Position numbers and translations under genes: made by a program. The notes beneath the pieces are model-generated. The model had not been told where the DNA came from. It saw nothing but the letters and a program-made list of their open reading frames with translations, and did no database searches. From a virus: a stretch of DNA of 25,370 nucleotides. Location: positions 1 to 25,370 of IMG/VR virus record IMGVR_UViG_3300022937_000133. The stretch is one strand, 5' to 3'. This document shows positions 20,413 to 25,370 of this stretch, one piece after another (the first letter of the stretch is position 1; each line of letters begins with the position of its first letter).

Positions 20413-20608
20413 TCTCGACGAGAATAGGCGGGCATTATGGGCTTGCAATCTCGACGAGAAACACGTATAATATCTAAGCATCATACAAAATCTCGACGAG
20501 CTTATGTACGACGATTACGATCTCGAATACTCTTTTAGCAACGATTATAATCTCGACGAGGATACGTACTACGAGTATCATGCACAACGTGACGTAGATC
20601 TCGACGAG
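20413..20608. repeat. Array of TCTCGACGAG palindromes
   Basis: Copies start at 20413, 20449, 20491, 20551 and 20599, with a partial one at 20521 (TCTCGAATAC). The first two extend to the perfect palindrome TCTCGACGAGA. Intervals are 36, 42, 30, 30 and 48 bases, all multiples of six. Copies lie upstream of, beside and inside the gene at 20504, where they read Leu-Asp-Glu. They look like protein-binding sites (operators or iterons). Confidence 0.75.
20466..20471 (+). promoter_or_regulatory. -10 box within the palindrome array
   Basis: TATAAT at 20466-20471 lies seven bases after the second palindrome and 33 bases before ATG 20504, with a third palindrome between it and the start. A factor bound to the palindromes would block or modulate this promoter. 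Confidence 0.55.
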
Positions 20609-20665
20609 GAATACGCACATAATACGCAAGACTATGACACACTTGCGTATCGTCACTATGCATGA
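20504..20665 (+). CDS. Small acidic tyrosine-rich protein encoded through the palindromes
   Basis: The 53-residue ORF (MYDDYDLEYSFSNDYNLDED at the start) is very rich in aspartate, glutamate and tyrosine. Two palindrome copies encode its NLDE and DLDE segments in frame. The acidic, aromatic composition could fit a DNA-mimic protein, but that is speculative. It could also be a chance reading of the repeat array. Support comes from the promoter just upstream and the uninterrupted frame. Confidence 0.5.
   Translation: MYDDYDLEYSFSNDYNLDEDTYYEYHAQRDVDLDEEYAHNTQDYDTLAYRHYA
20622..20650. repeat. Perfect nine-base inverted repeat
   Basis: ATACGCAAG (20622-20630) pairs with CTTGCGTAT (20642-20650) around an 11-base loop, inside the end of the acidic mini-gene. 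A smaller GCGTA/TACGC pair lies at 20716-20728 in the next gene. Confidence 0.6.
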
Positions 20666-20695
20666 TACAATGTAGCACACACGCACGAGAATCAC

Positions 20696-20854
20696 ATGCC
20701 TGCGACACACACAAAGCGTATGGTACGCGTCACACTAGATCTCATGTGTTATGATGATCTAGAACTAGAAGATCTCAACTGGCGAGATATCCTAGGACTA
20801 GAATGTGACGAAGATGTCCATGCTACCGTCAAGGAATTCGATATCGATTGGTGA
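20696..20854 (+). CDS. Small acidic hypothetical protein
   Basis: The 52-residue ORF (PATHTKRMVRVTLDLMCYDD at the start) has a basic first third and an acidic leucine-rich rest (LELEDLNWRDILGLECDED). TACAAT at 20667-20672 may be its -10. No strong ribosome site is visible. It is too short to assign, but the balanced composition is protein-like. Confidence 0.5.
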   Translation: MPATHTKRMVRVTLDLMCYDDLELEDLNWRDILGLECDEDVHATVKEFDIDW

Positions 20855-20855
20855 C

Positions 20856-20879
20856 TGTGCCGCCTTGTGGATTGGCACA
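20856..20879. repeat. Inverted repeat TGTGCC/GGCACA
   Basis: TGTGCC (20856-20861) pairs with GGCACA (20874-20879), starting two bases after a stop codon, with TTATATAAA following. It may act as a terminator-like hairpin; the GTGCCA word recurs at 20947. Confidence 0.5.
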
Positions 20880-20904
20880 TTATATAAATCAGTACTAATA
20901 TTCC

Positions 20905-20933
20905 ATTCTCAATAATACTTTCTTATTGAGAAT
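20905..20933. repeat. Perfect 11-base inverted repeat, TTCTCAATAA type
   Basis: ATTCTCAATAA (20905-20915) pairs with TTATTGAGAAT (20923-20933) around a seven-base loop. The same word forms the hairpins at 20114-20165, so the pair brackets the palindrome island. Confidence 0.8.
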
Positions 20934-20946
20934 CGGAGCCGCCGCC

Positions 20947-20972
20947 TTGTGCCAATTGACGTGCTGGCACAA
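20947..20972. repeat. Perfect eight-base inverted repeat TTGTGCCA/TGGCACAA
   Basis: TTGTGCCA (20947-20954) pairs with TGGCACAA (20965-20972) around ten bases, between the island and the next gene. It could be a terminator stem or a protein-binding site; no T-run follows. Confidence 0.65.
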
Positions 20973-21012
20973 AGGTGATTGATTGTGTGGCAGAATGCCC
21001 TATTGTTCTCTC

Positions 21013-21201
21013 ATGGCAATCCACAACTCCGAAATGTTTAACTCTGCCCTGGAATCTCTCCACCAGTTCTGTATCGAAATGGATGCTGATTGGTGCATGG
21101 TTTATGATTACATGGAAGCACAAGTTGGCACGCTCACTGAAGAGCAATGGGATCAAGTTGAGATGGTTTATTACAACTACAACATGGATACTCGTTACTG
21201 A
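21013..21201 (+). CDS. Small acidic hypothetical protein
   Basis: The 62-residue product (MAIHNSEMFNSALESLHQF, then GTLTEEQWDQVEMVYYNYN) is helical. ATG 21013 is the most protein-like start, with ATG 20995 as an in-frame alternative; neither has a clear ribosome site. A hairpin follows the stop. Function is unknown. Confidence 0.65.
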   Translation: MAIHNSEMFNSALESLHQFCIEMDADWCMVYDYMEAQVGTLTEEQWDQVEMVYYNYNMDTRY

Positions 21202-21215
21202 GTATAACTAACTGC

Positions 21216-21238
21216 CCGCGAGTTCTTTATACTCGCGG
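21216..21238 (+). terminator. Hairpin with TTCTTTATA loop
   Basis: CCGCGAG (21216-21222) pairs perfectly with CTCGCGG (21232-21238) around TTCTTTATA. The same loop recurs in the hairpin at 22340. No T-run follows, so it is atypical as a terminator, but it sits just after a stop codon. Confidence 0.55.
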
Positions 21239-21367
21239 CGGCTGAACCCCTGTGCCAGTTGAGAAGGTGGACCAAACCCCCTTGCGGATCGCCCGAAAAT
21301 ATTTTATGTTGGTTTCGTGGTTGAGAAACGCATTCTCCCACATCCAAATTCCTTTCACTCAACAACA

Positions 21368-21679
21368 ATGGAACTGACCAAATCCTTCCCTCCCGCTGAT
21401 GCTTTCGTGGAGATGATGACCGAGATTGATTATAAGAAACACTACAACACTTTCATGGATGGTGTTGAGATCTTCTGTGCATTCGTGACTGCAGTTGCTA
21501 TCATCGTTGCAGAGAAGTGGCAAGAGCATAACATGACCGAACGGACTCAATTGTTCGTGCTTCGTGTCATCGAAGGTGCTAAGACTTTCTATGCTTGGGT
21601 AATGAATGTGTTCGTGCCTGAGTTTAAAGCACTGATCGAAGATATCCGTGCTCTGTATACCTACGTGCGGACGGTCTGA
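21368..21679 (+). CDS. Helical protein with one membrane-like segment
   Basis: The 103-residue protein has a hydrophobic helix around residues 34-50 (EIFCAFVTAVAIIVAEKW) between charged regions, and amphipathic helices after it. ATG 21368 is chosen over upstream in-frame starts because the long leader looks non-coding. A GC-rich hairpin follows. I recall similar cyanophage proteins without function. Confidence 0.75.
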   Translation: MELTKSFPPADAFVEMMTEIDYKKHYNTFMDGVEIFCAFVTAVAIIVAEKWQEHNMTERTQLFVLRVIEGAKTFYAWVMNVFVPEFKALIEDIRALYTYVRTV

Positions 21680-21692
21680 GAAGTGGCACAGT

Positions 21693-21710
21693 GGGGGTTT
21701 CGTGCCCCCC
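21693..21710 (+). terminator. GC-rich hairpin after 21679
   Basis: GGGGG (21693-21697) pairs with CCCCC (21705-21709) around TTTCGTG, starting 14 bases after the stop. It is followed by AAAA rather than T, so it may act mainly on the opposite strand or as a transcript-end stabiliser. Confidence 0.5.
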
Positions 21711-21749
21711 AAAATCGTGTATTGTATTCAAGTGTTCGGGAATTGACCC

Positions 21750-21884
21750 ATGTTTGATGAACTCTGGACCGAGATTGCTGATGCTCCTGGTGAGATCTTT
21801 GACGTGATTGAGTATAAAGAAGAATGGGAGAAAGAAGAGAAGTTCAATGTAGAGAATTACATCAACTCTAACTACGATTACTGA
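21750..21884 (+). CDS. Small acidic hypothetical protein
   Basis: The 44-residue ORF (MFDELWTEIADAPGEIFDV at the start, then KEEWEKEEKFNVENY) is acidic and helical. Its stop overlaps the next ATG. Function is unknown. Confidence 0.7.
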   Translation: MFDELWTEIADAPGEIFDVIEYKEEWEKEEKFNVENYINSNYDY

Positions 21885-21946
21885 TGACAACTGTACTCCT
21901 TGGTTCGTTAATCATTCTCTGGTTCTTTGCCCCCAAATGGAAATGA
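21884..21946 (+). CDS. Tiny membrane peptide
   Basis: A 20-residue ORF (TTVLLGSLIILWFFAPKWK) forms just one hydrophobic helix with a basic end. It is coupled by overlap to the genes on both sides, the main evidence that it is real. Confidence 0.4.
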   Translation: MTTVLLGSLIILWFFAPKWK

Positions 21947-22149
21947 ATTACCAGGTCACTGACATTGAGTTTGACCTTGATTGTGATGCTGCTGATGAGG
22001 AATTGACTCCTGAAGATGAGAAGGAATTGTATGACGAAATCATTGGTTCTTTCTGGGAGGCAATAGATGGAGATGATTTAGTAGAAGAGATCACCGCCGC
22101 TACTGGTTGGTGTATCAAGTCCATCGATTACCGTCACGTTCTTAACTGA
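21937..22149 (+). CDS. Small acidic hypothetical protein
   Basis: The 70-residue product (YQVTDIEFDLDCDAADEELT, then DDLVEEITAATGWCIKSID) is very acidic, with a beta-alpha-beta look. Start ATG 21937 or 21943. I recall this as a conserved cyanophage hypothetical protein. Confidence 0.78.
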   Translation: MEMNYQVTDIEFDLDCDAADEELTPEDEKELYDEIIGSFWEAIDGDDLVEEITAATGWCIKSIDYRHVLN

Positions 22150-22154
22150 AACTC

Positions 22155-22328
22155 ATGAACCGTTCTGAACTTCAAGATGCTCTCATTCAGCAGATGTTGG
22201 ATGACATGGACCTTAAGACTATGACGTGCCTTTGTTATGATTACCTGAATGAGGGTTATGATAAGTATTCGGATGTAGAGTTGACTGAAGAGTGTAAAGA
22301 ATACTACCCCGAATTGCTGGAGGAGTGA
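22155..22328 (+). CDS. Small acidic hypothetical protein
   Basis: The 57-residue ORF (MNRSELQDALIQQMLDDMDL at the start, then CLCYDYLNEGYDKYSDVELT) is helical, with a CLCYD stretch. It lies six bases after the previous stop. It is similar to small cyanophage proteins I recall, with no function known. Confidence 0.75.
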   Translation: MNRSELQDALIQQMLDDMDLKTMTCLCYDYLNEGYDKYSDVELTEECKEYYPELLEE

Positions 22329-22339
22329 TACAAACCGTT

Positions 22340-22360
22340 CGGGAGTTCTTTATACTCCCG
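22340..22360 (+). terminator. Hairpin with TTCTTTATA loop
   Basis: CGGGAG (22340-22345) pairs with CTCCCG (22355-22360) around TTCTTTATA, the same loop as at 21216, and TTT follows. It is a plausible terminator after the 22155 gene. Confidence 0.65.
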
Positions 22361-22363
22361 TTT

Positions 22364-22383
22364 GGCTGCCCGACCAGTTGGCA
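22364..22383 (+). repeat. Intergenic module word GGCTGCCCGACCAGTTGGCA, copy 1
   Basis: The 20-base word is identical to that at 23384-23403, and its first 18 bases recur at 25047-25064. All three follow a hairpin and precede a -10 box. A diverged form lies near 21239. Confidence 0.7.
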
Positions 22384-22396
22384 AGGTGGCACACTA

Positions 22397-22419
22397 GGGG
22401 TCGTGTTCGTGCCGACCCC
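22397..22419 (+). terminator. Hairpin GGGGTC/GACCCC
   Basis: GGGGTC (22397-22402) pairs with GACCCC (22414-22419) around an 11-base loop, immediately before the -10 box at 22425. It may be a second terminator or part of the promoter architecture. Confidence 0.5.
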
Positions 22420-22424
22420 GTGCC

Positions 22425-22430
22425 TATAAT
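22425..22430 (+). promoter_or_regulatory. -10 box with conserved leader, copy 1
   Basis: GTGCC-TATAAT-GACTTCAGTTC surrounds 22425-22430. The same -10 and leader recur at 22699 and 22960, before the next two genes. No -35 hexamer is visible. Confidence 0.65.
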
Positions 22431-22453
22431 GACTTCAGTTCGAAACGATCGCC

Positions 22454-22690
22454 GTGACTGCCTACGCTTTCTACCGTGTGGAACTTGACCGCGCTGACGG
22501 TACGACTGCCGTTGAATTCCGCAAGCGTCGCAAGGCAACCACTGCTAAGGGCATGGATCGCCAGCACAACAACGTGGTCAATAGCGTCATCGAGGAGATC
22601 CGTTACTATAAGATCGAAGGATGGAAGCGCCTGACCGTGACCCGTGTGCCAGCGAGCGAAGTGACCGCTCCCTACGCTCGCCTGGGGTGA
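22454..22690 (+). CDS. Small basic hypothetical protein, GTG start
   Basis: The 78-residue protein (MTAYAFYRVELDRADGTTAV at the start, then FRKRRKATTAKG) is basic and relatively GC-rich in its codons. GTG 22454 follows the promoter by 24 bases. Function is unknown. Confidence 0.75.
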   Translation: MTAYAFYRVELDRADGTTAVEFRKRRKATTAKGMDRQHNNVVNSVIEEIRYYKIEGWKRLTVTRVPASEVTAPYARLG

Positions 22691-22698
22691 CCCGTGCC

Positions 22699-22704
22699 TA
22701 TAAT
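22699..22704 (+). promoter_or_regulatory. -10 box with conserved leader, copy 2
   Basis: GTGCC-TATAAT-GACTGAAGTTC at 22699-22704 lies nine bases after a stop and 29 before ATG 22733. The leader continues AAACGAAACG as in copy 3. Confidence 0.65.
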
Positions 22705-22732
22705 GACTGAAGTTCAAACGAAACGAAACCAA

Positions 22733-22909
22733 ATGCGCCTTGACGTGATCTGCCCCGCTGCTCCCTGGGAGAACACTACCACCGACGCCGATCGGGCATG
22801 GGACCTCTGCTACTCCCTCTCTGAAGAGTTCGGATACGCTGAGGTCCGCCAGGACGGCATCGTGATCGGAGACTACGGCAACCCCGCCACCTTCCTGGAC
22901 TGGCGGTGA
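22733..22909 (+). CDS. Small acidic hypothetical protein
   Basis: The 58-residue product (RLDVICPAAPWENTTTDADR, then FGYAEVRQDGIVIGDYGNP) is mixed alpha/beta. ATG 22733 sits after the shared leader; the in-frame start at 22694 overlaps the promoter and is rejected. Function is unknown. Confidence 0.75.
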   Translation: MRLDVICPAAPWENTTTDADRAWDLCYSLSEEFGYAEVRQDGIVIGDYGNPATFLDWR

Positions 22910-22959
22910 CAATTGAAGGGGTGGCACAGACCCGCTTGTGCTGCCCCCCGATCCCGTGC

Positions 22960-22965
22960 CATACT
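22960..22965 (+). promoter_or_regulatory. -10-like box with conserved leader, copy 3
   Basis: GTGC-CATACT-GACTTCAGTTC at 22960-22965 aligns with copies 1 and 2 but has a weaker hexamer (CATACT). The leader AAACGAAACGA matches copy 2. Confidence 0.5.
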
Positions 22966-22992
22966 GACTTCAGTTCAAACGAAACGACTTCC

Positions 22993-23340
22993 ATGCGTAA
23001 GATCGAACAGGAAATGAACGCTGCCATTTGTGACAACCGCAACTGGCAATCTGACAACACTGCTGTCGCTTACAACCCCGAAACTAACGAGTCGACAGTG
23101 TTCCTTCACGGTAACAAGATCGCCGTGGTTGGTGATGACTTCGTGCAAATCTTTGATGGTGGTTATCAGTCAAAGACCACCAAATCCCGCCTGAATGCTA
23201 TTCTTTCGGAGCACGGAATCAAGGGCGAATGTGTAATCCAAAAGAACTTCAATTGGTTCGTTCATAAGTTCATCGGACAGGCAGGAACTTCTCCTGTTTA
23301 CAATGAGTACGAATTCCAAGATGGATTCATGTTCGCATAA
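22993..23340 (+). CDS. Conserved phage hypothetical protein
   Basis: The 115-residue protein (RKIEQEMNAAICDNRNWQSD, then VFLHGNKIAVVGDDFVQIFD and TTKSRLNAILSEHG) is, to my memory, widely conserved in phages and some plasmids, always without function. It is soluble and mixed alpha/beta. ATG 22993 fits the conserved MRKIEQ start. A classic terminator follows. Confidence 0.88.
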   Translation: MRKIEQEMNAAICDNRNWQSDNTAVAYNPETNESTVFLHGNKIAVVGDDFVQIFDGGYQSKTTKSRLNAILSEHGIKGECVIQKNFNWFVHKFIGQAGTSPVYNEYEFQDGFMFA

Positions 23341-23348
23341 CAAATAGG

Positions 23349-23370
23349 GGGGCATTCGTGCCCCTTTCTT
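23349..23370 (+). terminator. Rho-independent terminator with TTCG tetraloop
   Basis: GGGGCA (23349-23354) pairs perfectly with TGCCCC (23359-23364) around a stable TTCG loop, followed by TTTCTTT. It is the clearest terminator in the window. Confidence 0.92.
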
Positions 23371-23383
23371 TATACCGCGAAGC

Positions 23384-23420
23384 GGCTGCCCGACCAGTTG
23401 GCACACTGTCCACCAAACCC
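23384..23420 (+). repeat. Intergenic module word, copy 2, with CTGTCCACCAAACCC
   Basis: GGCTGCCCGACCAGTTGGCA (23384-23403) repeats copy 1, followed by CTGTCCACCAAACCC at 23406-23420, which recurs at 25069-25083. A CCGC/GCGG hairpin (23375-23385) sits at its left edge. Confidence 0.7.
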
Positions 23421-23442
23421 CCCAAAGCACCTCAGGACCTGC

Positions 23443-23448
23443 CATACT
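23443..23448 (+). promoter_or_regulatory. -10-like box for 23455
   Basis: CATACT at 23443-23448 lies seven bases before ATG 23455, close enough that the mRNA would be nearly leaderless. This spacing is unusual and the call is uncertain. Confidence 0.3.
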
Positions 23449-23454
23449 AAGCAC

Positions 23455-24372
23455 ATGCAAAACAAACACATCGAACACCCCGAAGACACCATCCTGACGG
23501 GTGACCTGAATGCTCTGGACTGGTTTGAGGCAGCAGGTACTCTCAGCGTTAAGATCGACGGCGCTCCCGCTATTGTATGGGGACGCAATCCTGCTACGGG
23601 TAACTTCTTCGTGGGCACCAAAAGTGTCTTCAACAAAGTAAAGATCAAGATCAACGAATCCCATGCTGACATTGATGCTAACCATCAAGGGGAAGTTGCA
23701 AAGATTCTTCACACTTGTCTTGATTGGTTGCCTGCTACAGACGGTATTTTCCAAGGTGACTTTATCGGATTCGGTGGACAGTCAGAATACACTCCGAACA
23801 CAATCACCTATCAGTTCAGTGAAGTAATTGACCAGAAGATTATCATTGCTCCACATACCCGTTATGAGGCAAATGATGATCTCCGTGATAGTTGGGCAAT
23901 CCCTCTGACTGAGAACTTGGGTAGCACAGACTTCTGTAAGTTCGTGAAACCTAAGGCACGGATCTTCAGTGGTGATTATGATACCTCTCTCCAATCCTTC
24001 AGTGACCTTTCTGAGGTGATTCAGTTTGCTAGACAAATGGCACAAATGGTCACCTTTGTTGATGAGAAGAAAGCAAAGCAAATCAAGCAGCAACTGAATG
24101 CATGTATTCGTGAGAATCGCCCTGTAGTTAATGACGACTTTGACTGTGATCCTAACCTGCTTGGATTGTGGGCACTGGTGAAATCTATTAAGGATGATGC
24201 ACTCTATCTCTGCCGTAATGATGGACCTGCTGCTTACATCGGATATGATCAAATTGACTCCGAAGGTTATGTCTACTCCAATGAGTTCGGCACAATGAAA
24301 CTGGTCAATCGTAAGCAGTTCAGTTATGCTAACTTCAACAACGCTAAGTTTAACAAAGAGGTGTGCCAGTGA
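23455..24372 (+). CDS. Nucleotidyltransferase/ligase-like protein with KxDG motif
   Basis: The 305-residue protein has VKIDGAPAIVWGR with K33, D35 and G36, which matches motif I of DNA/RNA ligases and capping enzymes (KxDG), where the lysine takes AMP. FFVGTKSVFNK, IFQGDFIGFG, EGYV (E270) and MKLVNRK (K282) fit motifs III-V in order. The pattern resembles phage DUF6267 proteins. The likely chemistry is adenylyl transfer in nucleic-acid joining or repair, but no ligation substrate is evident. The GGEST-like length fits a minimal ligase core. A PD-(D/E)XK nuclease follows. Confidence 0.72.
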   Translation: MQNKHIEHPEDTILTGDLNALDWFEAAGTLSVKIDGAPAIVWGRNPATGNFFVGTKSVFNKVKIKINESHADIDANHQGEVAKILHTCLDWLPATDGIFQGDFIGFGGQSEYTPNTITYQFSEVIDQKIIIAPHTRYEANDDLRDSWAIPLTENLGSTDFCKFVKPKARIFSGDYDTSLQSFSDLSEVIQFARQMAQMVTFVDEKKAKQIKQQLNACIRENRPVVNDDFDCDPNLLGLWALVKSIKDDALYLCRNDGPAAYIGYDQIDSEGYVYSNEFGTMKLVNRKQFSYANFNNAKFNKEVCQ

Positions 24373-24415
24373 GCGTACTGTCCACCCATGCTCCGTGGGC
24401 GGCAGAGTTGCCCCC

Positions 24416-24421
24416 TATAAT
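24416..24421 (+). promoter_or_regulatory. -10 box for the nuclease gene
   Basis: TATAAT at 24416-24421 lies 71 bases before ATG 24493. A hairpin ATCGG...CCGAT with an inner GGG/CCC lies in the leader just after it, which may regulate expression. AGGAG precedes the ATG. Confidence 0.55.
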
Positions 24422-24492
24422 AGGAGCATCGGAGGGAACCCCCACCGATCCTAAACTACTCACAACGGGCGATCAAGTCCGAGGAGAAACTA

Positions 24493-25032
24493 ATGTCCAC
24501 TCTGAATCAATTCTTTCTTGAGTGTCTGAATCTTAAGTACGCAAGCAACTCTCAAGACAACTCTCATCATGAGAATCAGGTTGAAGATCTTCTGAAGAAG
24601 TTTAACCTGACCTATGAATATCAACCCAATGGTATTCAAAACTCTCCCGACTTCCGTGTACACTACAACGGGAAGACTTATGACATTGAATGTAAGTCTT
24701 CGAAGCAAGCATATCCTACCTACAATGGAGGACTTCCTAAGGTAGGTGTCATTTATATCTTCAGCAGTAAGAAGTACAATGAGACGACAATCTTCTTTGC
24801 TGACGATGTAGTCTCTACTGCTAAGCGTGACCTCTATGCTGACTTCCTGGAGAAGCAAAATGCTCTGCTTCAGGAATACCGTTCGATGCCTGAATGGCAG
24901 GAGGATGAGAGAGGTTTTGACTTCTATTGTCGAGCAATGTACACTCAAAGTGGAGGCAAGTCTAAGACCGATTACTTCACTCACTCCAAGCGCGGTTACT
25001 GTGAAGATCGTGTGGTAAATTACGACTTCTGA
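24493..25032 (+). CDS. PD-(D/E)XK restriction-endonuclease-like nuclease
   Basis: The 179-residue protein has NSPDFRVHYNGKTYDIECKS, in which D53 and E66-C-K68 form a textbook PD-(D/E)XK site (D-12 residues-ExK). VGVIYIFSSKKYNET follows as the next core strand. Overall size fits type II restriction or repair nucleases. There is no methyltransferase beside it; the nearest is about 11.6 kb away, so it is not an obvious restriction-modification half. Attack on host DNA, anti-defence or repair with the adjacent KxDG protein are options. AGGAGAAACTA supplies a good ribosome site. Confidence 0.82.
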   Translation: MSTLNQFFLECLNLKYASNSQDNSHHENQVEDLLKKFNLTYEYQPNGIQNSPDFRVHYNGKTYDIECKSSKQAYPTYNGGLPKVGVIYIFSSKKYNETTIFFADDVVSTAKRDLYADFLEKQNALLQEYRSMPEWQEDERGFDFYCRAMYTQSGGKSKTDYFTHSKRGYCEDRVVNYDF

Positions 25033-25043
25033 GTTATACTCAG

Positions 25044-25083
25044 GTCGGCTGCCCGACCAGTTGGGGGACTGTCCACCAAACCC
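25044..25083 (+). repeat. Intergenic module, copy 3, with perfect hairpin
   Basis: GGTCGG (25044-25049) pairs with CCGACC (25054-25059) around CTGC. GGCTGCCCGACCAGTTGG runs 25047-25064 and CTGTCCACCAAACCC 25069-25083, as in copy 2. GAGTTATACTC just upstream (25031-25041) echoes the TTTATAC loops of the other hairpins. Confidence 0.7.
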
Positions 25084-25106
25084 GCTAAGGACGTCCCCTG
25101 CCCACT

Positions 25107-25112
25107 TATACT
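25107..25112 (+). promoter_or_regulatory. -10 box for 25136
   Basis: TATACT at 25107-25112 lies 24 bases before ATG 25136, and the leader ends ACCAAACGAA, resembling the shared leaders at 22425-22965. Confidence 0.5.
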
Positions 25113-25135
25113 GGTTTCATACCAAACGAACCCCG

Positions 25136-25351
25136 ATGACCTTCGCTGTTCAACCCGCCTACTGGTCCAAGTTCGATCAGCACGCTTGCTGGTGGGCAGA
25201 GTCGATCAACCATGCCTATCGCATCGCTCAGTTCTGGGGTGAACCCTGCATGATCTGGATGTGCCCTGAGAAGGGAGAACCCGTCCGCTGGTGCCGCGCC
25301 GATGCCAACACCGACGCCATTGCCGACCTGGTGTTCGGGGTGGGCAAATGA
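25136..25351 (+). CDS. Small tryptophan/cysteine-rich hypothetical protein
   Basis: The 71-residue product (MTFAVQPAYWSKFDQHACWW at the start, then PCMIWMCPEKGEPVRWCRA) has four cysteines and several tryptophans, suggesting a compact or metal-binding fold. ATG 25136 follows the promoter; the in-frame ATG 25061 lies in the repeat module and is rejected. Its stop overlaps the next ATG. Confidence 0.75.
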   Translation: MTFAVQPAYWSKFDQHACWWAESINHAYRIAQFWGEPCMIWMCPEKGEPVRWCRADANTDAIADLVFGVGK

Positions 25352-25370
25352 TCAAAGCACTGACCCGCTC
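25348..25370 (+). CDS. Start of a gene cut by the window end
   Basis: ATG 25348 overlaps the previous stop (AAATGA) and reads MIKALTR before the window ends. This ATGA coupling is the pattern seen throughout the window, but the gene cannot be identified. Confidence 0.5.

Larger units (their letters stand above)
20034..20503. other. Repeat-rich gap without convincing genes
   Basis: No believable coding sequence is visible. From left to right it holds an AT-rich stretch, two adjacent hairpins built on TTCTCAAT/ATTGAGAA and CAATAA/TTATTG, and a degenerate CTTATrAACCCC repeat. After these come three TACGAGAA words, then the first three TCTCGACGAG palindromes and a -10 box. This organisation fits a control region, origin or recombination locus better than decayed coding DNA. 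Confidence 0.6.

Noticed and set aside
20413-20608. CRISPR array
   Set aside because: The repeated word is only about 10 bases, intervals vary from 30 to 48 bases, one copy is partial, copies run into a coding frame, and no cas gene is present.
1-25370. tRNA cluster, integrase or attachment site
   Set aside because: No cloverleaf, integrase motif or long direct repeat was visible, so there is no support for lysogeny in this window.

Overview
The window looks like the accessory part of the genome of a tailed marine cyanophage, most likely a T4-like myovirus infecting Synechococcus or Prochlorococcus. The strongest pointer is a CP12 gene (11196-11408) whose C-terminal motif and lack of the N-terminal cysteine pair match the phage-carried form. 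Also typical are five divergent 2-oxoglutarate/Fe(II) oxygenase-like genes, a short glutaredoxin, and dozens of 40-100 residue genes packed head to tail on one strand with ATGA or TAATG overlaps. All convincing genes are on the + strand. I found no structural genes, tRNA, rRNA, CRISPR array or insertion sequence.

Layout. 1-3655 is a DNA-transaction cassette: the end of an unknown gene, an N6-adenine methyltransferase-like protein lacking its catalytic motif, a ParB-like protein with a C-terminal winged helix, and a DEAH helicase. 3724-10899 is a long overlapping run of small genes holding the glutaredoxin, two oxygenases and an AbrB-like protein. 10989-11408 ends with CP12 and a strong terminator. 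11487-12894 is a probable type II restriction-modification pair. 13036-20033 is another small-gene run with a GIY-YIG-like protein, an HExxH metallopeptidase and three more oxygenases.

20034-20980 is the most unusual stretch. A 470-base gap carries inverted repeats, a degenerate CTTAT repeat and a series of near-identical palindromes (TCTCGACGAG). These run through a promoter and into a small acidic gene; a second mini-gene follows, and the same inverted-repeat word closes the island. It resembles an operator array or a replication/recombination locus.

20980-25370 is higher in GC. It is built of single genes or short runs separated by a recurring intergenic module (hairpin, conserved GGCTGCCCGACCAGTTGG word, then a -10 box), and three adjacent genes share a -10/leader sequence. 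This part includes a PD-(D/E)XK nuclease beside a KxDG nucleotidyltransferase-like protein, both of interest for defence, counter-defence or repair.

Together the genes suggest early or middle-expressed host-takeover functions: redirecting carbon metabolism (CP12), modifying or cutting DNA, and many small proteins of unknown role. Family calls come from motifs read by eye; no database search was run.
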